NCBI GenBank assembly: GCA_021796015.1
Contig: JAJYOT010000015.1
Coordinates: 1 to 30,951 of the forward strand
Source of the DNA: a bacterium
GTDB lineage: Bacteria > Elusimicrobiota > Elusimicrobia > UBA1565 > UBA9628
DNA: 30,951 bases
Direction of reading: 5' to 3'
The notes below the pieces were generated by a model. It was not told where the DNA came from and ran no database searches. It was given only the letters and a program-made list of their open reading frames with translations. Of this stretch, positions 20,394 to 27,356 are shown piece after piece. A program made the translations under genes and the position numbers. How positions within the stretch are numbered: the first letter of the stretch is position 1; the number at the start of each line of letters is the position of its first letter.

Positions 20394-21803
20394 TTAGCTG
20401 AGGTTCGGTGCCACCCATTTTTTTGCCAGATCCAAGAGAGATTGCGTGCGCTCAGGCGAGTCTGATTCCGCGTAAACCCGCATCAAAGATTCCGTTCCGG
20501 AGGGGCGCATGAGTAGCCAGTGTCCCTCGGTGAGAGAAATCTTGAGCCCGTCAATCTGGATTAAGTTCTTGATTTCGGAACCTAAGATTTTTTTGGGCAA
20601 CTTTTTAATTAATCGCGAGACGAACAGGTTTTTATCCGCGACGGGCTTGTGAAGGTGAAAATCAACTCGTTTAAAGAAAGATTTTCCGTATTTTGCCGAA
20701 ATTTCATTCCACATTTGAGAAATGGATTTGTTCTCAGTTGCAATCATTTCAAGAAAAAGAAGCGCTGTCAATAGACCGTCTCTTTCGGCAATGGTCTTGG
20801 TCCAAGAATACCCTCCCGATTCCTCGCCTCCAATTGCGGCTCCGCCGACTGCCAGGGCTTCCGCGACATGCTTAAAGCCGACCGGCAATTCCTCGAAATC
20901 AACGCCGTAATCTTTAGCCATGCGCTCGGCCAGATATCCCATGGAAACCGATTGAACGATTTTTCCCTTAATTTTTTTTCTCTCCACTAAATAACGGATG
21001 ACCAGAGGAAATATCTGGCAGGGAGTTAAATATTTTCCTTTATCGTCAACAAGAGCAAAGCGGTCCGCGTCTCCGTCAACGGCGATTCCCAAAACGGCTT
21101 TTTGAGAAACGACCGCGTTCGACAAATCCTTGAGATTGGTTTCCACCGGCTCCGGGGCGTGCCCGCCAAACAAGGGGTCTCTTTGAGTTCGAAGGGAGAT
21201 GATTTTGTTTCCCGGTAAAATTTCTTCCAATATTCCTCCGGCGGCACCGTGCATATAATCAATGACGATGGGCTTTTTAATTTTTTTAATCTTTGCGATA
21301 TTGACGCGAGATTTGAGGTAGGTCAAATATTCTTTTTTGAAAGATTTTTCTTCAAAGTCATTTCCATAAGCCGGAGTGTCCTTGTCAATATATTCTTCGA
21401 CTGAACGGGTGATGGTCTCCATCGCCCCGCGGCCGTCGTGCTTAATTTTAATTCCGTTGTAAGTCGGCGGGTTGTGGCTGGCGGTAATGACCATGCCCCA
21501 AGACTTGAGTTTATGGGTTAAGAAGCTGACCGCCGGAGTCGTCAGAACTTCAGATGAGAGAATAGTCTTAATTTTGTTTCCGGCAAAAACCTTGGCCGCT
21601 TCCTTGGCAAAAATTTCGGATTGAAAACGCCTGTCGTAGCCGATGATCATAGGCGGAACGGATTTTTTATCCTTGAGGGTTTCTTCCTTCATATATTGCG
21701 CCATGGCCTGGGCGACGCGCCTTACATTTTGGAAGGTAAATTCCCGCGCAATCATCCCTCTCCAACCATCGGTGCCAAATCTAATCTCGAAGACTTTTTC
21801 CAT
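20394..21803 (-). CDS. Phosphohexomutase (phosphoglucomutase/phosphomannomutase family)
   Basis: A 469-residue alpha-D-phosphohexomutase with all four domain loops: catalytic S109 in 'TASHNP', metal site 'DGDADR' (243-248), sugar loop 'GEESGG' (326-331) and phosphate loop 'RPSGTESLMRVYAES'. It interconverts hexose 6- and 1-phosphates. Glucose versus mannose cannot be fixed from these loops. It begins 'FEIRFGTDGWRG', the usual start. A ribosome site AAGGAG lies before the ATG. It is the first gene of the probable minus-strand operon with the nucleotidyltransferase and metK, and is divergent from the GT39-like gene with 78 bp between. Confidence 0.94.
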   Translation of the reverse strand: MEKVFEIRFGTDGWRGMIAREFTFQNVRRVAQAMAQYMKEETLKDKKSVPPMIIGYDRRFQSEIFAKEAAKVFAGNKIKTILSSEVLTTPAVSFLTHKLKSWGMVITASHNPPTYNGIKIKHDGRGAMETITRSVEEYIDKDTPAYGNDFEEKSFKKEYLTYLKSRVNIAKIKKIKKPIVIDYMHGAAGGILEEILPGNKIISLRTQRDPLFGGHAPEPVETNLKDLSNAVVSQKAVLGIAVDGDADRFALVDDKGKYLTPCQIFPLVIRYLVERKKIKGKIVQSVSMGYLAERMAKDYGVDFEELPVGFKHVAEALAVGGAAIGGEESGGYSWTKTIAERDGLLTALLFLEMIATENKSISQMWNEISAKYGKSFFKRVDFHLHKPVADKNLFVSRLIKKLPKKILGSEIKNLIQIDGLKISLTEGHWLLMRPSGTESLMRVYAESDSPERTQSLLDLAKKWVAPNLS

Positions 21804-21865
21804 GTTTTAAACTCCTTAATTTATACTCCGCTGGGTTCATTCTACAAAAATTTCCCGCAAAAGAT

Positions 21866-21874
21866 TGGTATACT
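21866..21874 (+). promoter_or_regulatory. Extended -10 of the GT39-like gene, predicted leaderless
   Basis: TGG-TATACT followed by seven bases and then ATG 21882. The -35 region is poor and no ribosome site exists. Confidence 0.6.
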
Positions 21875-21881
21875 TTTATCC

Positions 21882-24056
21882 ATGTCTAACCCGATAGCGG
21901 AATACGAGGGAGATTTGGCCGCTCTCAAACGCTCTCGAAATAAAAAAATTCTAATGTTGGGCCTGAGTTTACTCGGGCTTTTCGCTTTTATTTTTTGGGA
22001 AGGCCTCATCCTCAAATCTTTTAGTAATCAAGACACTCTTCCTCCTTCTTGGACTGAGTCCGTTCACATGGACATCGCTTGGAATTATTGGCGGGACGAG
22101 CAAAACCACCAATTGAGCTTTAAAAAAATTATTTCCTTTTCTCCGGCGGACGGCGGCGAAGATCCCCCGCTTTACCCCTTAAGTTTGGTTTTTGCCTATT
22201 CTAGTTCCCAACCTGCGCAGGCAGCCTTATGGGTCAACTACGCTTATTTTATTGTTCTGTGTCTTTCCCTTTTCGGGTGTTCTTATTTTTTTAGGCCGGA
22301 TTACACCGCGGTTTTGGCCGCTGTTTCTTTTGGCGCCTCCCCCATTGTTTGGAGAATGATGACCAACCAGATTTGGGATTTGCCGGTTGCGGCTTTGGCG
22401 ACGGCAGCTTTATGGGCGTTTTTGACCTCAGAAGGTTTTGGCTTATGGTTTGGAAGTCTTCTCTTCGGTTTTCTCTTTGCCCTCGGAATGTTGATGAAGG
22501 AAAGTTTCTTTTCGTATTTAATTCCTATCATCGTCGTCGCCTTTGGAAATCTTAAGTTTCCCCATAAGCGCTGGAAAATAGCAGCGGCTGTGTCCTTGTC
22601 CTTGGTTTTATTTTTACCCTGGTACCTCTATCACTTGCCGTTTGTCATGTCTAGTTTTTTTAAAGCCGCTCAATCGTTAGCGATTCCTTTTTTGAACGGA
22701 GGCGTTATCGATTACCTTTTTAAAATGATGGACGGGCTGGGGCCGTTGGTCTGGGCCTTGGGGCTGGCAGGAATTTTAACGGCGCAGTATAAGCGTCATC
22801 GCGATTGGGGTTGGTTGATTTTAGCGACAATCGTTTCTTCTTATATCTTTTGGACTCTTATTCCAGATAAAAAATTGAGGTTTCTCTTGCCCGGTCTTTC
22901 AGGGCTTGTGGTTGCGGCGGCGTCGGCCTGGCCCAATATGGTTTTATGGCTGGCCGCCGGCTTTCAAGTTTTAACCCTCGCCAATCTTAAAACCCATTGG
23001 ATTTCTCCTTTTGATATTCCGACCCCAATCCATGAAATTTCTCTTTTTCCCCAGAATCCGCCCAATCAGCGCTGGTATCTCAAAAGCGTCCTAGAAACCG
23101 CCGCTCAACTCTCCGATCCGAAACGAGTTCTTAACCCCATGACCATCGTTAGTAATGCCGCATATTTTAATGAGTTTAATTTTAAGTGGATGAAAGATTC
23201 CTTGGGTTTTAAACAAATCGCCGTAATTTCTCCTCAAAAAAGATTGTGCGATTTTTCGGAATTTCTTTTGCTTAAAACCAATCATCTGGGCCCATTGGCC
23301 GACAAGCTCAAGGAGGCGAGGGCGACCATTCTCGATCCAGACGGCTGGTTTCTCTCGACCTATGAACAAGCCGCCCAATGGCGGCTTTCGGATGACAGCC
23401 TGGCTATTTTGTTTAAGCAAAAACAATTGACAAAGCCGCCTTTTCGGGAGAAAAAATTTTATTTCCAGTTTTATTCCGTCAAGAATCTGGAAGCCGAGAA
23501 CATGACGTTAAACTTGGGGAATTGGGACACTCAAAGCGCTTCTTACCCGAACGCGGCTCTTACGGCTTCGGTTGTCCATATCAATGGAATCGCCATCTCC
23601 AACTTAAGCCTCGGGATGAAAGACCTCTCTCTTATTCCGCTCCGCAATGAACAAAAAAAATGGGATGGTGATTTTGGTTTTCTGAAGATGAATGAGATGG
23701 ATATTGTTTCCGCTGAAATTTCATCGGCGAGCTTGTCCGGCTTTTTTAAGAGCCTGGCTCCTAATTTGGTCATCAAGAGCTTGTCTATCGATAAAAATTT
23801 AAATTTAAACGGCCGATGGGGAAAGATTCCAGTCGAGGCCCAATTGATTGCCAAGCTGTCTGGGATTTCGGGGCAAGACGGTTCGGATTTGATTATTTCC
23901 TTAAAATCCCTGCGCTTGGGGAGGATTCCAGTCCCGCATTTTTTGCTCAAGATGTGGGCCGAGAAAGATATTCCCCTCGGCCCTAATTCCGAACACCCAT
24001 TTAAGATTGTGCCCTCAGGTCTTACTCTAGCGAATGGAATTCTCAGCATCCCTTGA
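21882..24056 (+). CDS. GT39-like membrane glycosyltransferase with an extra C-terminal soluble domain
   Basis: 724 residues from ATG 21882, chosen from the -10 box. An upstream in-frame start at 21621 would run through the divergent mutase gene. Residue 25 onward has a first membrane helix, then the external loop 'PPSWTESVHMDIAWNYW', where GT39/ArnT enzymes usually have an Asp-Glu pair; here Asp is Thr. About ten more hydrophobic segments reach residue about 370. Enzymes of this type transfer sugars from polyprenyl-phosphate donors outside the membrane. Residues about 370-555 are a soluble region. From about 563 'VVHINGIAISNLSLGMKDLSLIPL...' to 'VPHFLLKMWAEKDIPL...LANGILSI' resembles LmeA/DUF2993-type lipid-binding (TULIP-like) domains. 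This last call is inference. Confidence 0.78.
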   Translation: MSNPIAEYEGDLAALKRSRNKKILMLGLSLLGLFAFIFWEGLILKSFSNQDTLPPSWTESVHMDIAWNYWRDEQNHQLSFKKIISFSPADGGEDPPLYPLSLVFAYSSSQPAQAALWVNYAYFIVLCLSLFGCSYFFRPDYTAVLAAVSFGASPIVWRMMTNQIWDLPVAALATAALWAFLTSEGFGLWFGSLLFGFLFALGMLMKESFFSYLIPIIVVAFGNLKFPHKRWKIAAAVSLSLVLFLPWYLYHLPFVMSSFFKAAQSLAIPFLNGGVIDYLFKMMDGLGPLVWALGLAGILTAQYKRHRDWGWLILATIVSSYIFWTLIPDKKLRFLLPGLSGLVVAAASAWPNMVLWLAAGFQVLTLANLKTHWISPFDIPTPIHEISLFPQNPPNQRWYLKSVLETAAQLSDPKRVLNPMTIVSNAAYFNEFNFKWMKDSLGFKQIAVISPQKRLCDFSEFLLLKTNHLGPLADKLKEARATILDPDGWFLSTYEQAAQWRLSDDSLAILFKQKQLTKPPFREKKFYFQFYSVKNLEAENMTLNLGNWDTQSASYPNAALTASVVHINGIAISNLSLGMKDLSLIPLRNEQKKWDGDFGFLKMNEMDIVSAEISSASLSGFFKSLAPNLVIKSLSIDKNLNLNGRWGKIPVEAQLIAKLSGISGQDGSDLIISLKSLRLGRIPVPHFLLKMWAEKDIPLGPNSEHPFKIVPSGLTLANGILSIP

Positions 24057-24126
24057 TGTAATCATTTCCCTCTTGTTTTTTTAAAAAGGATATGGCATCC
24101 TGTTACTAGGCCTTTTCTTCAGAGTT

Positions 24127-24172
24127 CTTAGGGACGGCATTGTCCCGACCTGAAGATTATAAGAAAAGGGAC
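24127..24172. repeat. Inverted copy of the 69-bp repeat family
   Basis: On the minus strand this reads CTTATAATCTTCAGGTCGGGACAATGCC followed by GTCCCTAAGAA, which matches the units at 14861-14998 with several changes. It lies directly before the NarL-type regulator. Upstream, AGGAT-ATGGC-ATCCT (about 24092-24106) is a small hairpin after the GT39-like gene. Confidence 0.65.
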
Positions 24173-24176
24173 TACT

Positions 24177-24893
24177 ATGGCAATAGAAAATCAGGGCGCT
24201 AAAAGAGTCAGGGTTTTGATCGCGGATGATCAAACACTTTTTAGAGAAGGAATTGAGGACGTGTTGGCCAATGATAAGACTCTTCAAGTCGTCGGCACGG
24301 CCTCCGATGGGCACGAAGCGGTGGGTATGGCGAAAAAGCTCAACCCCGATATCATCCTGATGGACATCAAGCTTCCGCTTTTAGACGGAATTGCCGCCAC
24401 TCGGGAAGTGCGCAAATCTTGTCCGCAGGCGCTTGTCATGATGCTTTCCAGTTATGAAGACGAGGAACATGTTTTAGAGGCGGTTCAAGCCGGGGCGAAT
24501 GGATACCTTTCAAAAATGCTTCCCGCTTCCGAACTTTTGGCAGCTCTGAGAATTTTCGCTAGAGATGGAGTTTTCATTCCCCATCCCATCGTCAAAATTA
24601 TTTTGCAAGGCCTTCGTCAGCTTTCCGAGGGGCTCAAACGCCCGTCTTCCGCGGCTTTGACCCAATCAGAAATTAAGGCCCTTCTCTATTTAAGCCAAGG
24701 CCTTTCCAACAAAGAGATGGCCGCGAACATGGGTTGCGCGGTTAAAACGATTAAAAACCATCTCAATAATATGTTTCAGAAATTGCGCGTGACCAATCGC
24801 ACGGAAGCCGTCGTTAAAGGGATTGAGCTGGGGATTTTAGCTCCGGCGCCGCAAACGGATGCTTCTGCTGGGAATTCTCCGCGCGGAATATGA
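24177..24893 (+). CDS. NarL/FixJ-family response regulator
   Basis: 238 residues. Receiver about 10-125: D17-D18, phospho-acceptor D63 ('IILMDIKLPLLDG'), S91 in the T/S position ('MMLSSYED') and K113 ('GYLSKMLPA'). The output is a LuxR-type helix-turn-helix about residues 158-215: 'LTQSEIKALLYLSQGLSNKEMAANMGCAVKTIKNHLNNMFQKLRVTNRTEAV'. Phosphorylation would drive DNA binding. No kinase adjoins it. It sits between the GT39-like gene and the glycan cluster, which it might control, though nothing in the sequence shows this. The leader contains AAGGGACT and an inverted repeat copy. Confidence 0.94.
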   Translation: MAIENQGAKRVRVLIADDQTLFREGIEDVLANDKTLQVVGTASDGHEAVGMAKKLNPDIILMDIKLPLLDGIAATREVRKSCPQALVMMLSSYEDEEHVLEAVQAGANGYLSKMLPASELLAALRIFARDGVFIPHPIVKIILQGLRQLSEGLKRPSSAALTQSEIKALLYLSQGLSNKEMAANMGCAVKTIKNHLNNMFQKLRVTNRTEAVVKGIELGILAPAPQTDASAGNSPRGI

Positions 24894-24946
24894 GATAAAA
24901 ACATTTCCTATCCTCCGTGTTCTCGGTTGTGATTTTGCCGACAATA

Positions 24947-24975
24947 TTGCGTTAATCGCAAGAAAGGAATAAACT
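24947..24975 (+). promoter_or_regulatory. Possible promoter of the GT4 gene
   Basis: TTGCGT, a 17-bp spacer, then TAAACT. ATG 25001 follows the -10 by 25 nt with no clear Shine-Dalgarno. The TTGCG-TTAAT-CGCAA hairpin overlaps the -35. Confidence 0.4.
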
Positions 24976-25000
24976 AATTTTTCCTAAACATTGAGACGCG

Positions 25001-26059
25001 ATGAGCATGGCAACAAGCGAACGTAGCGTGGAAAATTTATTGTGTGAGAACGTTGTCTGTATCCCCGGAGGATGGAAACATCATTCCGAAAATTCCGGTT
25101 ATGATTTTTTGGCGGAAAGGTTAAGGCGTTTGGGGGCGCGTATAGAATATCCGCGTCCCCACTCCGTGTTTGCGCGACTTATAGGGCGGCTTTGGCTGGA
25201 ATCTTCCGGCCTTTGGAGAAAAAGATTCTCATCTTATTATGGAACGAGCATGTTGCTAGATGAGAGAAGATTATCCTCTATTGTCAAAAAAAATTCCATT
25301 ATCCATTTTTTAAGCGCGGAGAATTCATTTTCTTTTTTCCGTCATCCGAATATTGTTTGCACTTTTCACTCTACATTGAGAGACCGAGAAAAATACTTCG
25401 TAAACAAAGAAGCTATGAAACGCGTGCGCGCCGCGATTGCTTTAACCCCCGATGAGGCGGCTTATTTGCGTCAGGAAATTAAGGACGTTGCGGTTATTCC
25501 TTCCGGAATTAACACGGAAGCTTTTTTTCCGGCGGAAGGTTCTTTATTAAAAAATCCGAGAGTCCTGAAGTTGCTTGTAGTGGGTTCTTTTTGGCGTGAT
25601 TTTTCCGCGCTGGAAAGAGCGGTTAAGGCAAACGAGGATAAAAAAGAGGTTGTGGAGTTTTTAATCTTGGGGCCAACGGAAGAGACGCGCCGATTTTTAT
25701 CTTATCCCCATTGCCGAGTTCTATCGAGACTTCCTTACAAGGAATATCTTGATCTTCTTCAGAGTTCGGACGCTCTCTTTCTCCCCCTCTTAGATGGCGC
25801 GGCCAACACCGCCGTTTTAGAAGCGATGGCTTGCGGCCTTCCAGTCGTTACAAATGCCGGAGAAGGACCTTCATTTTATGTTGGAGATTCTGGTTGGCTT
25901 TATGAAAATGTTGAGGAAGCCATCGCCATATTAAGAGATCCTTATTTTAAGGAACAATGTGCCATTCGAGGAGTTAAAGCGCGCGCCCGCGCCGTAGAAA
26001 TTTTTTCTTGGGATAAAGTTGTTCCTCAAATTGTCGAACTCTATCGCCGTGTGGGCTAA
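25001..26059 (+). CDS. GT4-like glycosyltransferase
   Basis: 352 residues, soluble GT-B type. The N-terminal half includes 'NIVCTFHSTLRDREKYF' and 'AIALTPDEAAYL'. The C-terminal donor half opens with 'VIPSGINTEAFFP' and 'LKLLVVGSFWRDF'. It ends in 'LDLLQSSDALFLPLLDGAANTAVLEAMACGLPVVTNAGEG', the E-x7-E type region of GT4, although the first acidic residue is Asp in 'LLDGAANTAVLEAM'. It lacks a membrane anchor and would work at the inner face of the membrane on a lipid-linked glycan. The alternative start MATSE lies two codons in. It overlaps the convergent methyltransferase gene by 4 bp at the 3' ends. Confidence 0.85.
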   Translation: MSMATSERSVENLLCENVVCIPGGWKHHSENSGYDFLAERLRRLGARIEYPRPHSVFARLIGRLWLESSGLWRKRFSSYYGTSMLLDERRLSSIVKKNSIIHFLSAENSFSFFRHPNIVCTFHSTLRDREKYFVNKEAMKRVRAAIALTPDEAAYLRQEIKDVAVIPSGINTEAFFPAEGSLLKNPRVLKLLVVGSFWRDFSALERAVKANEDKKEVVEFLILGPTEETRRFLSYPHCRVLSRLPYKEYLDLLQSSDALFLPLLDGAANTAVLEAMACGLPVVTNAGEGPSFYVGDSGWLYENVEEAIAILRDPYFKEQCAIRGVKARARAVEIFSWDKVVPQIVELYRRVG

Positions 26060-27330
26060 TTTCTGGTTTTAGTCGCGCCGATAATTTCTATTTTAGGAAA
26101 AGGGAAGATAAACTTGATCCCTTGCTCTAATGACTCGCGCTCTCTTTGAATGAATTCGTTTTTGAAATGCCATGGCAATACCAGATAGTAATCAGGTTTC
26201 ATGGCCCTTGATTCCGCTTCGCTGATGATGGATATATCGGTTCCCAAAGTTCGGGCCCCGTGTTTGTCGGGGTTGCGATCGGCCGCATAAGGGATAAGCG
26301 TTTTATCGATGCCGCAAAATTGAAGAATCGTGTTTCCTTTCGTTGAAGCTCCGTAGATATGAATCTTCTTACCCTGTCGCTTGAGTTTTTTAATGAGCGC
26401 TACTAGATCGCGCTTATGCGCATTGATACGGTTCTGGAAGTTTCGGTAGGGTTTGTCTGTGTCAAACGCCGAATCGAACTCTTCTTGGCGCAGGCGCCTG
26501 AGGGTGTTAGAAAATTCTTGCGTCTTAAACTTAAAATTCTCTATGTGAGTGGCAAAGCACCGAATGCTACCGCCATTGATGTCGTTGAGCTCTGCGCGAA
26601 CCATCCTCATATCGGCGCGCTTGAGGATATTTTCAACAACCGCGAGGCTGTAATACTCAAGATGTTCGTGGCAAATCGTGTCATAAGAGTTCATTTTCAA
26701 CATGGAGGGCATGTAGGACATTTCAAAAACCCAAAGCCCGTCTTGAGCGAGTACGCGCTTAATTTCGCGCACAAAGCGCACGGGATCCTCTAGATCGTAA
26801 AACATGGCAATTGCCGTGACAATGTCGAATTTTTCCCCTTTCATTTCCTTCAGCAACTCTTCCGATGGGAACAGATCATGAATGATGGTAATATCGCCCT
26901 CAATATTTTGCGCGGCATCGGAGGGATCAATGCCATATTTGACGAAGTTTGGAGGATAACTTTTAAGCAACGTGCCGTCGTTAGCCCCAATGTCGAGGAC
27001 CCGCGCTTGGGGTTTATTCACCATCAAGGAGGCCTCGCTTGTGATGTCTCGCAAATGGTCGCGCATGGTTTGATTAGTTCCGGAGCGGTACCAATAGGCG
27101 GAATAGAGTATTTCTGGCGGCAACGTAAGAGACATTTGCAACAGACCGCAGGCTTTCTCATCTTGTGTCGGATCACAACGTACGAGAGTTGTTGCAATTT
27201 TCCGGGTAGGCGGTTCTTCGATGGCGGGTTTTACAAAGGATCCTTGAAGACATTGATCGCCAAGGTTTATGACCTTATTCAAGGCCGAGGATCCGCAAAC
27301 GCGGCATGTTTTTCGGTAGACGACATTCAT
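26056..27330 (-). CDS. Sugar C-methyltransferase-like protein (zinc site, SAM domain, C-terminal domain)
   Basis: A 424-residue three-part protein. Residues 5-70 bear a zinc-type site C9-x2-C12 and C52/C61 ('RCDPTQDEKACGLLQMS'). Residues about 105-210 are a class I SAM methyltransferase: 'ARVLDIGANDGTLL' (motif I), 'YGIDPSD', 'FDIVTAIAMFYDLEDP' and 'LAQDGLWVFEMSYM'. It continues 'YDTICHEHLEYYSL', a stretch common in nucleotide-sugar C-methyltransferases, with 'NGGSIRCF'. The C-terminal part has 'KKIHIYGASTKGNTILQF' and 'YAADRNPDKHG'. This matches the TylC3/NovU-type architecture acting on keto-deoxysugars. The start codon faces the glycosyltransferase-methyltransferase gene 26 bp away. Confidence 0.9.
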   Translation of the reverse strand: MNVVYRKTCRVCGSSALNKVINLGDQCLQGSFVKPAIEEPPTRKIATTLVRCDPTQDEKACGLLQMSLTLPPEILYSAYWYRSGTNQTMRDHLRDITSEASLMVNKPQARVLDIGANDGTLLKSYPPNFVKYGIDPSDAAQNIEGDITIIHDLFPSEELLKEMKGEKFDIVTAIAMFYDLEDPVRFVREIKRVLAQDGLWVFEMSYMPSMLKMNSYDTICHEHLEYYSLAVVENILKRADMRMVRAELNDINGGSIRCFATHIENFKFKTQEFSNTLRRLRQEEFDSAFDTDKPYRNFQNRINAHKRDLVALIKKLKRQGKKIHIYGASTKGNTILQFCGIDKTLIPYAADRNPDKHGARTLGTDISIISEAESRAMKPDYYLVLPWHFKNEFIQRERESLEQGIKFIFPFPKIEIIGATKTRN

Positions 27331-27343
27331 GTTTAAATACTAT

Positions 27344-27349
27344 CATAAT
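27344..27349 (+). promoter_or_regulatory. -10 box of the glycosyltransferase-methyltransferase gene, predicted leaderless
   Basis: CATAAT, then seven bases, then ATG 27357. No ribosome site is seen. The -35 would overlap the start of the divergent methyltransferase gene. Confidence 0.45.
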
Positions 27350-27356
27350 TTTCGTT

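Noticed and set aside
21621..21881. Upstream extension of the GT39-like gene to a start at 21621
   Set aside because: It would overlap the divergent phosphohexomutase by more than 180 bp, and a fitting extended -10 lies 7 nt before ATG 21882.
27306..27356. Upstream start of the glycosyltransferase-methyltransferase gene
   Set aside because: The added residues overlap the divergent gene, are not like other starts, and the -10 box fits ATG 27357.
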